From: Bacillota bacterium
Lineage (GTDB): Bacteria > Bacillota > Clostridia > Lachnospirales > Cellulosilyticaceae
NCBI GenBank assembly: GCA_023410675.1
Contig: JAEYPM010000004.1
Span: 1 to 28,098, forward strand
DNA: 28,098 nt
Direction of reading: 5' to 3'
Shown here: positions 15,624-24,346 of the stretch, in pieces
How the letters are laid out: each line of letters begins with the position of its first letter
Position numbering within the stretch: the first letter of the stretch is position 1
The notes under the pieces: generated by a model
What the model was told of the DNA's origin: nothing
The model's input: the letters and a program-made list of their open reading frames with translations, nothing else
Database searches by the model: none
Position numbers and translations under genes: made by a program

Positions 15624-17009
15624 ATGGCTAATGTAAAACATCCAGCAGAACCATTTAAAATTAAAATGGTGGAACCACTTAATATTACCACAAGGGAACA
15701 AAGAGAAAAAGCCTTAAAAGAGGCAGGATACAACCCCTTCTTATTAAAATCAAAAGACGTATATATTGATCTTCTTACAGACAGCGGAACAGGGGCTATG
15801 AGTGAGAACCAATGGGCAGGCATCATGTTAGGTGATGAAGCTTATGCGGGTAGTAAGAACTTCTATCATATTTGTGACGCTGTTAAGGATATTTTTGATT
15901 ATAATTATGTGGTACCAACCCATCAAGGAAGAGGAGCAGAACAGGTACTCTTTCCACTTCTAGTAAAACCAGGACAATATGTATGTAGCAATCATCATTT
16001 TGATACAACTAAGGCACACGTAGAGCTTTCAGGAGCAAAAGCAAGAAACTTTCTTATTCCAGAGGCAACTGATACAGGAACATACTATGATTTCAAAGGG
16101 AACTTTAATATTCCAGCACTTGAAGCATTTATTGAACAAGTTGGCTCAGACAATGTAGCATTTTTCATTATGACAGTAACAAACAATTCAGCAGGTGGAC
16201 AACCTGTTTCAATGGCTAATATGAAAGAGCTAAGAAGGGTTGCCGACAAATATGGAAAGAAGATTGTAATGGACTCTGCAAGATTTGCAGAAAATGCTAT
16301 GTTCATCAAACAAAGAGAAGCAGGATATGAAAATGTTTCTGTAAAAGAGATTATTAAAGAGATGTATTCCTACGCAGACATGTTAACAATGAGTGCTAAA
16401 AAAGACGCCATTGTAAATATGGGTGGTATGGTTGCTATTAAAGAAGATGAGGAAATTTTTAGAGGTGCTCAAGCAAGATGTGTACCAATGGAAGGCTTTG
16501 CTACTTACGGCGGGCTATCTGGAAGAGATATGGAAGCATTAGCAAGAGGATTATATGAGGGAATCGATGAAGATTACCTTGAATATAGATTGGGACAAGT
16601 TAAATATTTAGGTGATAAGCTGATGGAGATTGGTGTGCCAATACAGTATCCAACAGGGGGACATGCAGTCTTTGTAGATGCTAGAAAAATTTTGCCTAAT
16701 ATGCCAGGATATGAATTCCCAGCACAAGCAATATGCAATGCACTTTATCTAGAATCAGGAGTAAGACCAGTTGAAATAGGTTCTTTCCTATTAGGTAGAA
16801 ATCCTGAGACAGGTGAGCAAGAAGAATCAGCACTTGAACTTGTGCGCCTTACTATTCCAAGAAGAGTGTATACACAAAGCCACATGGATGAAATCGTTGA
16901 AGGTTTTAGAAAAGTGATGGAGCATAAAGATGAGTTAGTAGGCTTAACCTTCGATTATGAACCTCCTGTACTAAGACACTTCTTAGCAAGACTTAGACCG
17001 TTAGCATAA
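15624..17009 (+). CDS. tnaA: Tryptophanase
   Basis: This PLP enzyme splits tryptophan to indole, pyruvate and ammonia. The 461-aa protein has the PLP-cofactor residues D217 in MDSAR and the Schiff-base lysine K260 in SAKKD. Residues that separate tryptophanase from tyrosine phenol-lyase favour tryptophanase: VEIGSFLLGR instead of the lyase's Arg-containing SMERG, HHFDTTKAH rather than MYFTTTR, and TNNSAGGQPVS. The ATG at 15624 follows GGAGG at 15610-15614; an upstream in-frame TTG at 15597 lacks a suitable site. An NSS transporter gene follows 28 bases downstream, so uptake and breakdown are co-expressed. Tyrosine phenol-lyase remains a minor alternative. Confidence 0.93.
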   Translation: MANVKHPAEPFKIKMVEPLNITTREQREKALKEAGYNPFLLKSKDVYIDLLTDSGTGAMSENQWAGIMLGDEAYAGSKNFYHICDAVKDIFDYNYVVPTHQGRGAEQVLFPLLVKPGQYVCSNHHFDTTKAHVELSGAKARNFLIPEATDTGTYYDFKGNFNIPALEAFIEQVGSDNVAFFIMTVTNNSAGGQPVSMANMKELRRVADKYGKKIVMDSARFAENAMFIKQREAGYENVSVKEIIKEMYSYADMLTMSAKKDAIVNMGGMVAIKEDEEIFRGAQARCVPMEGFATYGGLSGRDMEALARGLYEGIDEDYLEYRLGQVKYLGDKLMEIGVPIQYPTGGHAVFVDARKILPNMPGYEFPAQAICNALYLESGVRPVEIGSFLLGRNPETGEQEESALELVRLTIPRRVYTQSHMDEIVEGFRKVMEHKDELVGLTFDYEPPVLRHFLARLRPLA

Positions 17010-17037
17010 AATTTGACTAGTGTTAGGGAGGCTTCGT

Positions 17038-18546
17038 ATGAGAGAAGAATGGCAAAGCAGGAAAGGTTTTATATTTGCCGCAGCAGGAGCTGCGATAGGA
17101 CTTGGTAACTTATGGAGATTTCCATTTCAAGCATATAAAAATGGTGGAGGAGCTTTCCTCTTACCTTATTTCGTTGCATTGATTACATGTGCTATTCCCC
17201 TCATGATTATGGAATATGCTTATGGCAGGAAAATACGAGGAGGCTCAGTAAAAGCATTTAGCAAACTTAATAAAAAAGCTGAAGTACTGGGTTGGATTCA
17301 GGTAATGGTTCCTATTATTGTTATGACATATTATTCTACAATTATTTCTGTGTCCGTTATTTTTATGGTCTACTCCTTAGGACATGCTTTTGGAATCATT
17401 AATTGGCTTTCAGATCCAGGTCCTGTCATGGGCATGGTAACAGGAAGTGCAGAGCATGCACTTGATCTTGGAGCAGGTATTAGCATTTATATATTAATTG
17501 CAGTTATTTTTGTTTGGTTATGTAACTGGCTCATTGTTAAAAAGGGTATCTCAGGTGGCATAGAAAAAATGTCAACCATTTTTACACCGATGCTCATGGT
17601 ATTAATGGTTATCTTTATGATTAACTCAGTACGTTTAGAGGGAGCTGCAATTGGACTAGAAGCACTCTTTAAACCAGATTTTTCAACGATTTTAAACCCT
17701 GGCATTTGGGTATCTGCTTACGCACAGGTATTTTTCTCAACGACCTTAGCAGTAGGTGTTATGATCGCCTATGGATCCTACTTGCATGAAAAAGCAGATG
17801 TTGTAAATAGTGCATTTATCACAGTTTTTGCGAATTCTAGTTTTGACCTTATTGCAGGCGTATTAGTATTTTCAACACTTGGGTTTTTAGTAAATAAGAT
17901 GGGCGTAGAATTTACATCCTTTGGAACAGGTGCAGGTGTTGCCTTTATTGCCTTTCCAATTGCAATATCAACAATGTCTAACAATACATTTGTTCAAGGT
18001 ATTTTAGGATTTGTATTCTTTTTCTGCTTGTTTATTGCAGGATTATCATCAAGTATTTCTATGTTAGAATCCTTTGCTACTGCAGCACTTGATAAGTTCA
18101 AAATTTCAAGAGAAAAGCTTGTTGGTATTATTGCAATTGTTGGATTTATAGGCAGTGCATGCTTTGCAAGTTATGCAGGATTTAACTTTATTCTTGATAT
18201 TGTAGATGCTTATGTTGGTAATATTATCATTGCAGGACTAGGGCTAATAGAAGTAATCTTAATTAGCTACATTTATGGAACTGAGAAGCTAAGAGAAGAA
18301 GCTAACAAGTATTCTGACTTTAGAGTTGGTAAATGGTGGGATTATTTATTAAGGTATTTTACACCAGTATTATTAGGGCTAGTGGTTATCACAAATCTAT
18401 TTAATTTGATAACAGGTCTATTTAGTCAAGATACTGTAGGCGTTCTATCTAATATTATTTTTGGATGGGGTATAGTAGTAATTATGATTGGTGCATCCAT
18501 TGTCTTTTATAAAAGAAAATGGACTACAGATGCAAATCAAGAATAA
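17038..18546 (+). CDS. Sodium-dependent NSS-family amino-acid transporter, probably for tryptophan
   Basis: This 502-aa protein has twelve hydrophobic segments and the LeuT-fold signature GLGNLWRFPFQAYKNGGGAF in helix 1, which forms the Na+ and substrate sites. GGISGGIEKMS and GIWVSAYAQVFFSTTLAVGVM in the middle are also family-typical. It imports amino acids with sodium. Its position right behind tnaA suggests tryptophan, as for the NSS transporter TnaT. The ATG at 17038 follows GGGAGG; an in-frame GTG at 17020 precedes that site and is unlikely. A MetS-like small subunit gene follows after 14 bases. Confidence 0.92.
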   Translation: MREEWQSRKGFIFAAAGAAIGLGNLWRFPFQAYKNGGGAFLLPYFVALITCAIPLMIMEYAYGRKIRGGSVKAFSKLNKKAEVLGWIQVMVPIIVMTYYSTIISVSVIFMVYSLGHAFGIINWLSDPGPVMGMVTGSAEHALDLGAGISIYILIAVIFVWLCNWLIVKKGISGGIEKMSTIFTPMLMVLMVIFMINSVRLEGAAIGLEALFKPDFSTILNPGIWVSAYAQVFFSTTLAVGVMIAYGSYLHEKADVVNSAFITVFANSSFDLIAGVLVFSTLGFLVNKMGVEFTSFGTGAGVAFIAFPIAISTMSNNTFVQGILGFVFFFCLFIAGLSSSISMLESFATAALDKFKISREKLVGIIAIVGFIGSACFASYAGFNFILDIVDAYVGNIIIAGLGLIEVILISYIYGTEKLREEANKYSDFRVGKWWDYLLRYFTPVLLGLVVITNLFNLITGLFSQDTVGVLSNIIFGWGIVVIMIGASIVFYKRKWTTDANQE

Positions 18547-18560
18547 TAGGAGGAATGCAT

Positions 18561-18683
18561 ATGTCTGCTGGTGCTATAATAATGATGATTATAGGATGCG
18601 GAACAGTTTGGGGCGGCACCGTTGTTACCATTTTGATTGCCTTAGCTGTAGATAAGAAAAATAAGCTTAAGAATAATGAATAG
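18561..18683 (+). CDS. MetS-type small subunit of the NSS transporter
   Basis: This 40-aa peptide has a single transmembrane helix starting MSAGAIIMMIIGCGTVWGG, then a basic tail DKKNKLKN. The S-[AT]-AIIMMI-G-x-W-GG pattern is that of MetS, the small subunit described with the MetP transporter of Corynebacterium and found beside many bacterial NSS genes. TAGGAGG directly precedes the ATG. It begins 14 bases after the transporter stop. It probably associates with that transporter in the membrane and may be needed for its activity. It is missed easily because of its size. Confidence 0.88.
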   Translation: MSAGAIIMMIIGCGTVWGGTVVTILIALAVDKKNKLKNNE

Positions 18684-18729
18684 ATAAGTAAAGATTATAA
18701 ATAATAAATAGAGCAACCTAGTTTAATAT

Positions 18730-18783
18730 GCTCCCTTCTAGTAGACAAGTAAAATAAATAGCTTGTGTGCAAAGAAAGGGAGC
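18730..18783 (+). terminator. Hairpin at the end of the tna unit
   Basis: GCTCCCTTCT (18730-18739) pairs with AGAAAGGGAGC (18773-18783) with one bulge. An inner ACAAG/CTTGT stem (18745-18749, 18762-18766) extends it. A weak T-rich stretch follows. It probably ends the tnaA-transporter-MetS transcript. Confidence 0.55.
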
Positions 18784-18856
18784 TATTTCATTTGGAGATA
18801 AAGCAGTAAGTATGCAATAGGCAATACATTTTATTAGTAAAGAGGAGGTTAAAGGC

Positions 18857-19711
18857 ATGAAGATAGAGGTTATTCCTTTACTTGAAGGGTTTTTGGAAAC
18901 TGAACTAACAGCTTATTTTCTAGAACCTACCATGGATCATACATTTCTAGCTGAAAGACCAGCAGTTATCCTATGTCCTGGGGGGGCGTATATGGGTATT
19001 ACAGAAAAAGAGGCAGAGCCAGTTGCCCTAAGATTTTTAGCAGCAGGCTACCATGTGTTTGTACTAAAGTATTCTATAGGCACTGAGGTAGGAAGATTTC
19101 CAGCTCCTTTTATAGATGGAGCAAGGGCAATCAAACTAATACGAGAAAATGCTAAAAGATGGTACATAAACAAAGATAAGATCGTTTTGTGCGGGTTTTC
19201 AACAGGCGGCCATGTTGCAGCTATTTTGTCTTCGACTTGGCAAGAAGCGTATTTAAGTGAAGTGCTTCAAGCAGATAACCAGTTGTTTAAGCCAAATGCA
19301 CTCATTTTAGGGTATCCTTTGCTTGATATGTACCAGTTTAGAGAAAAGAATGCAAATAAAATGAAGTCTCTGTTAGAGATAATGTTTAGCAATATTTATG
19401 GAACTCCAAATCCTTCTGATATGCAGCTAGAAGAATGGCAATGTAAAAAGAGGGTGACGCAAAATATGCCGCCAACCTTTTTATGGACAACCTTAGAGGA
19501 TGAAGTGATTGATGTAAAGCAAAGCCTTGAGTTTGCAAGAGCACTGTCTAAAAATGAAGTTGCTTTTGAGCTCCATATTTTTGAAAAAGGAGCTCATGGA
19601 TTATCTTTAGCAGATGAAACAGTTGGATATGATCATGAAGAAATGAGAAAAAATATAAATGCACATCAGTGGATGGATATGGCTTTAAAATGGCTTAAGC
19701 CTTTAGGATAA
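18857..19711 (+). CDS. Alpha/beta hydrolase (esterase-like)
   Basis: This 284-aa cytoplasmic hydrolase has no signal peptide. The oxyanion-hole segment CPGGAY lies at about 40-45, the nucleophile elbow GFSTGGH carries Ser115, the acid is likely Asp215 in TLEDEV, and the base is His247 in KGAHGLSL. This is the layout of the HSL/BD-FAE-like esterases, which often deacetylate sugars. The nucleophile elbow usually reads GxSAGGH; Thr in place of Ala is a mild change. AGGAGGT lies at 18843-18849. It is separated from the tna unit by a hairpin and converges on the minus-strand operon. The substrate is not known; an acetylated sugar or a peptide ester is possible. Confidence 0.88.
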   Translation: MKIEVIPLLEGFLETELTAYFLEPTMDHTFLAERPAVILCPGGAYMGITEKEAEPVALRFLAAGYHVFVLKYSIGTEVGRFPAPFIDGARAIKLIRENAKRWYINKDKIVLCGFSTGGHVAAILSSTWQEAYLSEVLQADNQLFKPNALILGYPLLDMYQFREKNANKMKSLLEIMFSNIYGTPNPSDMQLEEWQCKKRVTQNMPPTFLWTTLEDEVIDVKQSLEFARALSKNEVAFELHIFEKGAHGLSLADETVGYDHEEMRKNINAHQWMDMALKWLKPLG

Positions 19712-19742
19712 AACCTATTAATTTAAGATAAAGCTTATTGAT

Positions 19743-20435
19743 TTAGGACAAAAACTTATAACCTACACCCCACACAGTAAAAATGTACTGGGGATTTCTA
19801 GGGTTATCTTCGATTTTCTCACGCAGTTTACGAATATGAACCATGACGGTATTGTTATTTTCGAAGTACTCTTGCTCCCAAACACGCTCATAGATGGTTT
19901 CTATTTTAAAAACTTGACCTTTATTGAGCCATAAAAGCTTTAAGATATTAAATTCTATAGGGGTTAAGGCTACTTCACTATCATTTTTATATACTTTGCC
20001 ATTTTCTAAATGAAGCTTAAGACCGTCTTCTTCTAATATTTTTTCATTACTATGACTGGTGTTAAGTTTGGTAAACCTTCTAATTTGAGCCTTGACTCTT
20101 GCTATAAGCTCTAAAGGGTTAAAGGGCTTTGTTAAATAGTCATCAGCACCTACAGAAAGCCCTAATATTTTATCAATATCTTCTACCTTAGCAGAAAGCA
20201 TAATAATTGGGATATTATGCTTTTCTCTTATTTTTATGCAAGCATCTATACCATTCACCATAGGCATCATCACATCAAGAATAATAAGATCTATGGATTC
20301 TTTTTCCAAAAGAGAAATAGCCTCTAGGCCAGTTTTGGCAACAAGCGTATGGTAGCCTTCATTTTTAAGATAAATTTCAACTAAATCCCTAATTTCTTTT
20401 TCATCATCTACAACAAGAATGGTTTCTTTGCTCAT
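19743..20435 (-). CDS. OmpR/PhoB-family response regulator
   Basis: This 230-aa protein has a receiver domain (about 4-115) with the acidic pair DDE near residue 10-12, phospho-acceptor Asp54 in IILDVMMP and Lys103 in LTKPF. A winged-helix DNA-binding domain (about 135-228) ends with VHIRKLREKIE and VWGVGYKF. It closely resembles VanR-type regulators of Firmicutes. It is the last gene of a four-gene minus-strand operon, 22 bases after the histidine kinase stop, and is expected to be phosphorylated by that kinase. Four TTAAGA boxes upstream of the operon are candidate binding sites. Confidence 0.95.
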   Translation of the reverse strand: MSKETILVVDDEKEIRDLVEIYLKNEGYHTLVAKTGLEAISLLEKESIDLIILDVMMPMVNGIDACIKIREKHNIPIIMLSAKVEDIDKILGLSVGADDYLTKPFNPLELIARVKAQIRRFTKLNTSHSNEKILEEDGLKLHLENGKVYKNDSEVALTPIEFNILKLLWLNKGQVFKIETIYERVWEQEYFENNNTVMVHIRKLREKIEDNPRNPQYIFTVWGVGYKFLS

Positions 20436-20457
20436 ATGATCGCTCCTTGTGTTTTAG

Positions 20458-21963
20458 TTAAGCTGCCTTAGGCTTTGGAAGTAATAGCATAAAACTAATA
20501 TATTCACCATTTAATTTAGCCTTGATCACACCCCCGTGTAGGGTCACAATCTCTTTAGCAATGGCAAGCCCAAGTCCGCTACCACCTTTTTGACTGTTTC
20601 TTGATTCGTCTGTTCGGTAAAATCTATCAAATAATCGATCAAGATCCTCTTGATTAAGCTGCGTATATTTGTTACTAATAGCAAAAAATAGGTATTTATC
20701 AAGTTCTTTAAGCTCTACATAGATACAAGTAGATTCCTCGCTATACTTAATGGCATTTTCGATGAGGTTTTCAAAAACTCGTGTTATTTTTGGAATGTCA
20801 GCTTCAATTAAAGCTTGCACTGCGTTTAAGTTTACTTTAATATCAATATGCTTATCAGAAGCAACAGGCATAAATTCTTGGGTGAGTTGTCCAATAAGGT
20901 TAGTTAACGAAACAGTCTCTTTACTTAGGTGAATGCCTTTTTGATGAAGTTTAGTAAGTTCAAATAAATCTTCAATGAGTGTTCGAAGATTCTCAGACTT
21001 ATTATAGGCGATATCAATATATTTGTCTGCTTCTTCTTGCGTTTTGTATTTTTTGTTTTTAACAAGACCGATATAGCCAATAACTGAGGTAAGTGGGGTT
21101 CGAAGGTCGTGGGCGACATTGGTAACTAGCTCATTTTTTAGTTTTTCGGTATGAAGCTTAGCTTCAACTTGTCTTTTTATTTCACTCTCCATATACATAA
21201 TATCTTTTGCAACCTTAGCAAGTTCATCGTCTCCAACAATATCAATAGTATAAGATAAGTTTCCTTTAGAAATCTCTCCTAAACAGAAGGAAAGATATTC
21301 AATATAGTCTATTTTTTGTTTTGTTAGTTTGAAAATAAGAAAAATGAAAATGCCAACCCCTGTAATTAAACCAAGTAAAGTAGGAAGGCTAGTATAGGAA
21401 AATTCTGTATGACCTTCTAAAGCACCTTCTATATAAAGGTAGCAAATCTCACCATTTAAGGTAATAGGGTAGATGCCTAAGAATATATTTTCTTCTCTTT
21501 GAATATTTTCTCGGTTATTGACTTTTTGAATCACCTTTATTAGATCAATACGTTCTACATAATCTTCTTGATAAATAAGATTGCCAGTTTTATCAGCTAA
21601 ATAATAGCTTGCATCAGCAATTCCAAAAGTATCTTCTTTAAATGTTTCTAGAAGTTCTTTTAATGCAATTTCATTAATAGATTCTATAGCATTTATTTCT
21701 GTTAGGATATCAATAATACGTTCTTGAAAATTAGTTTTGTTACGATCATAAGTCGTATAATAGTTGCGCCCCATATCTGTATGCCTTAAAGTGCTTTGCA
21801 CAAATAATCCTGAAAGGACTGCCAGAATGAGAGATATGCCAGTGGCAAAAAGTATCTGGAGTCTAATGCTTTTAGCCACTTCAATTTTTATATAACTAAG
21901 TAGCGTGTTTAATTTTGGGAAGCTTTTGCGTTTAGATGAAACAAGTTTTCTCTCCTTTGTCAT
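20458..21963 (-). CDS. Membrane sensor histidine kinase
   Basis: This 501-aa protein has a transmembrane helix at about 35-55, an extracytoplasmic sensor domain to about 190 and a second helix at about 193-213. A HAMP domain follows, then HisKA with phospho-acceptor His285 in NVAHDLRTPLTS. The ATPase domain shows the N box FENLIENAIKYS and the GGSGLGLAIAKEIV G2 box. It is VanS-like in its catalytic half, but the sensor domain is not recognised. It lies between a DUF4097-like surface protein gene and the response regulator gene. That context suggests an envelope signal, perhaps with the two membrane proteins as partners. Confidence 0.95.
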   Translation of the reverse strand: MTKERKLVSSKRKSFPKLNTLLSYIKIEVAKSIRLQILFATGISLILAVLSGLFVQSTLRHTDMGRNYYTTYDRNKTNFQERIIDILTEINAIESINEIALKELLETFKEDTFGIADASYYLADKTGNLIYQEDYVERIDLIKVIQKVNNRENIQREENIFLGIYPITLNGEICYLYIEGALEGHTEFSYTSLPTLLGLITGVGIFIFLIFKLTKQKIDYIEYLSFCLGEISKGNLSYTIDIVGDDELAKVAKDIMYMESEIKRQVEAKLHTEKLKNELVTNVAHDLRTPLTSVIGYIGLVKNKKYKTQEEADKYIDIAYNKSENLRTLIEDLFELTKLHQKGIHLSKETVSLTNLIGQLTQEFMPVASDKHIDIKVNLNAVQALIEADIPKITRVFENLIENAIKYSEESTCIYVELKELDKYLFFAISNKYTQLNQEDLDRLFDRFYRTDESRNSQKGGSGLGLAIAKEIVTLHGGVIKAKLNGEYISFMLLLPKPKAA

Positions 21964-21983
21964 AGTAGGATAGCTCCTCTCTT

Positions 21984-23255
21984 TTAAGATGGCTGATCAG
22001 ACTCGGATTCAGTAGGATGTGTTTCGGCTCCAATTGGAAATGTCTCAGAGATGGTTTCCTCACTTTCTACACTTTGAGCAGCATCCTTGCTGTGATAGCC
22101 ATTATCTAATACATAGATATTCTGTAGGTCATAAGTTTTAATAAATAATTCCACTTGTTTATTTCCAAAGAAATAACGGGTAGCATTTGGGTTATCAAAC
22201 TTTTCTTGTATAGGAAAGTCACCACTCAAAAGAGTATGATGAGAATCATCCTTCCAAATACAAGTTGCATTGAACCCAGGGGTATTGCTTGGAAGCATCA
22301 AAGTAACTACTTGAGCATGTTCAAGTATATTTATAAGCTTTGGAATAGTAGTGCTACTAATATAAACATCTTGATTATTTCCACTAATTGTTAATGTATC
22401 TAAGGCACCACTTAGCTTAAGTTCACTGCTACTGCCATCTATATCTACTTTACATAGGGTACCTGAGCTAATATCTATAATAGAATTGTAGTCACTTTCA
22501 ATTTGAATTTGACTGTAGTTTCCCTTTAGCCTAATATCGTCTCCTCCATCTACAGTAACACTTGTAGGAGTAAGTGAATCAATGAATAATGTATTATTCA
22601 TTATACCAACATTAATATTTTCAAAACTTCCAGTTAAAGTGCTATTGATGCCACCAGTAATGTTTACCTTAGATGGGCTACTAGAGAAAATGTTAACGGA
22701 TCCATAGCTAGCATCAATGGCCATTTCATCATAATTTCCACTAAGTAGAGCTGTTATCCCGCTAGCTGTTACATCAAGGTCTTTGATATTAATATTTTGC
22801 ATATCCAAAGTTAAGTCTTTAATTTGTGGGCCATAATTTGAACCATCGACTTTATTAACATGAAGTTTGTCAATCGCTTGCTTTGGTAAGTAAATATTTA
22901 AAATAGCAGTATTATCTGTAACAAAAAATAGTTTGTTGCTTTGTTGTGTTTGAAGTAACTTAATATAAGATGTATTGTTTTTTGTCTCTAGATCTAAAGT
23001 ATAAGCAGGATGTTTTCCTAGAACATCAACAAATTTTTGTTTAAATTCTACATAAGGCACTGTATCAGTAGTATATATGTAGGTGTCTACAGAAGTATCG
23101 ATGATAATATTATCAAGATTTTTGATATCTAAATCTTTACGCTGATGATCCTCATATACTTTTCTTTCGTTAAAATATATTTGACCACAAAGTGCTATGC
23201 TGCACAAGGTTCCTGTTAGACCAATAATAAATAATGTAAGTAACAATTTTTTCAT
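21984..23255 (-). CDS. Membrane-anchored DUF4097-like beta-repeat protein
   Basis: This 423-aa protein has an N-terminal helix KKLLLTLFIIGLTGTLCSIA, then a long Ser/Thr/Asn-rich extracellular region. Repeating short strands such as INIKDLDVTASG, NVGIMNNTLFID and DTLTISGNNQDVYIS indicate a parallel beta-helix or DUF4097-type fold. The C-terminal tail is acidic and disordered. Its start overlaps the preceding gene by four bases (ATGA) and uses an AAAGGAGG inside that gene, so the two are translationally coupled. DUF4097 proteins are commonly paired with a DUF1700 membrane protein; here both precede a kinase and regulator. It may form part of the sensing machinery. The exact role is not known. 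Confidence 0.7.
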   Translation of the reverse strand: MKKLLLTLFIIGLTGTLCSIALCGQIYFNERKVYEDHQRKDLDIKNLDNIIIDTSVDTYIYTTDTVPYVEFKQKFVDVLGKHPAYTLDLETKNNTSYIKLLQTQQSNKLFFVTDNTAILNIYLPKQAIDKLHVNKVDGSNYGPQIKDLTLDMQNINIKDLDVTASGITALLSGNYDEMAIDASYGSVNIFSSSPSKVNITGGINSTLTGSFENINVGIMNNTLFIDSLTPTSVTVDGGDDIRLKGNYSQIQIESDYNSIIDISSGTLCKVDIDGSSSELKLSGALDTLTISGNNQDVYISSTTIPKLINILEHAQVVTLMLPSNTPGFNATCIWKDDSHHTLLSGDFPIQEKFDNPNATRYFFGNKQVELFIKTYDLQNIYVLDNGYHSKDAAQSVESEETISETFPIGAETHPTESESDQPS

Positions 23256-24130
23256 AGCACACGAGCCTCCTTTGCCTCTCTTTTGGATTTATAGTAGTTT
23301 ACGATAAGCATTATAAACTTCTTGAAAATTATAAATCCTACAAGAAGTATAAAAAGACCAAAAGAGAAAAAAGTAACAGAAAGAGCTATCAATAGTAAAA
23401 CGATGCTTTTTGTTAATGAACTAATATAAAAGGCCATGAAGGCTAGTGAAGCGAAACTAGCAGCAATTAATCCAATGCCCATACCAAGTAAAGTTAATAG
23501 AGCACCACCCAGCATACTAATAATGAAAATAATAATGGGTAGAAGCATCATAAATAAGCATAGTTTAGCTAAGCTAATGCTCCAGTTAAAGAACCTACTT
23601 CTTGGCTTTTGGCTAGTGTACTTCTTATAATGGTTGAAGGAATCATTGAGCATGTTATCTTCTGAGCTATTAGATAAGCTTTTGGACAAATACTCATTTG
23701 ATAAACCTTCATTTATTAAGTGTTCGTTGGCAAAAAATTCATTTGATAAGTCTTTATTTCCCGAGTTTTTGTTTGCTAAATCATGTAGCATACTTTGCTC
23801 TAGGGTTTCTGACGATTCCTTTTCTAGTTCTTTTATTAATTCTTCTGATAATCCTTGATGTAAGTTATTTGATAAGTCTTTTTGGAGATTTTCTCTTGAT
23901 TCTTCTGATAAGACTTCTCCTAAATTTTCTTCTAAGGATTCTTTTAAGTCCACACCTAAGTTTTCTTCTAAGTCTACTACTAAGTTTTGCTTAATGTCCT
24001 TTACAAAGTCTTGCGATACGACTTTTGATGAGGGATCTTTTAAGTCTTGTTTTAATAGCTCTTTGGTAGAGGGCTCATTGATTTCGTAGTTTTCTAATAA
24101 ATCAAGGTCGCTATCTGTTTTTTCGAGCAT
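23252..24130 (-). CDS. Acidic-repeat protein with DUF1700-like membrane domain
   Basis: This 292-aa protein has two unlike halves. Residues 1-180 are hydrophilic and rich in Glu, Asp, Asn, Ser and Leu. They contain degenerate repeats such as LEENLGVDLKESLEENLGEV and, later, LSNEFFANEHLINEGLSNE. Residues about 185-280 form several transmembrane helices with LLPIIIFIISMLGGALL and FILLVGFIIFKK, ending in a basic tail. The membrane half and the coupling to a DUF4097-like gene resemble DUF1700 proteins, but the usual N-terminal HAAS domain is not visible. It is the first gene of the operon. The acidic half should be cytoplasmic if the tail is inside and the helix number is even. Confidence 0.65.
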   Translation of the reverse strand: MLEKTDSDLDLLENYEINEPSTKELLKQDLKDPSSKVVSQDFVKDIKQNLVVDLEENLGVDLKESLEENLGEVLSEESRENLQKDLSNNLHQGLSEELIKELEKESSETLEQSMLHDLANKNSGNKDLSNEFFANEHLINEGLSNEYLSKSLSNSSEDNMLNDSFNHYKKYTSQKPRSRFFNWSISLAKLCLFMMLLPIIIFIISMLGGALLTLLGMGIGLIAASFASLAFMAFYISSLTKSIVLLLIALSVTFFSFGLFILLVGFIIFKKFIMLIVNYYKSKREAKEARVL

Positions 24131-24170
24131 CTACATCTCCCACTTTCTAGATTATATTTTTATATTATCA

Positions 24171-24224
24171 TCTTAAGAGAAAAATCTTAATATAGTCATA
24201 TCTAAATATTAAGATTTTTTAAGA
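24171..24224. promoter_or_regulatory. TTAAGA boxes upstream of the two-component operon
   Basis: TCTTAA occurs at 24171 (within palindrome TCTTAAGA) and 24185, and TTAAGA at 24209 and 24219. The last two are ten bases apart, one helical turn, as is usual for OmpR-family direct repeats. The inner pair also forms a perfect 13-bp inverted repeat (24181-24193 with 24206-24218). It lies between divergent genes, so a pure terminator role is unlikely. It is a candidate binding site for the operon's own regulator. Confidence 0.5.
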
Positions 24225-24346
24225 ATTTCCTAGTTTCATAACAAGCTATAATGAAGCTATAATTGAATTACTTATAGAATTAGCATTTTGAGTTTGCAGT
24301 TTACTCAGTGAATTAACCTTCCATGTTAAATTTTATAGTAAAATAG

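Noticed and set aside
15546..15632. Short reading frame in the tnaA leader, tested as a TnaC-like peptide
   Set aside because: It contains no Trp and no Trp-x-Pro-type stalling motif, lacks a ribosome binding site and overlaps the tnaA start.
15624..17009. Tyrosine phenol-lyase as identity of the tnaA product
   Set aside because: The lyase-specific Arg in SMERG is replaced by VEIGSFLLGR, and the surrounding motifs are those of tryptophanase.
23634..23994. Plus-strand open frames opposite the acidic-repeat gene
   Set aside because: They mirror the Leu/Ser/Glu-rich repeats of the minus-strand gene, have no ribosome binding site and overlap a gene that is clearly coupled to its neighbour.
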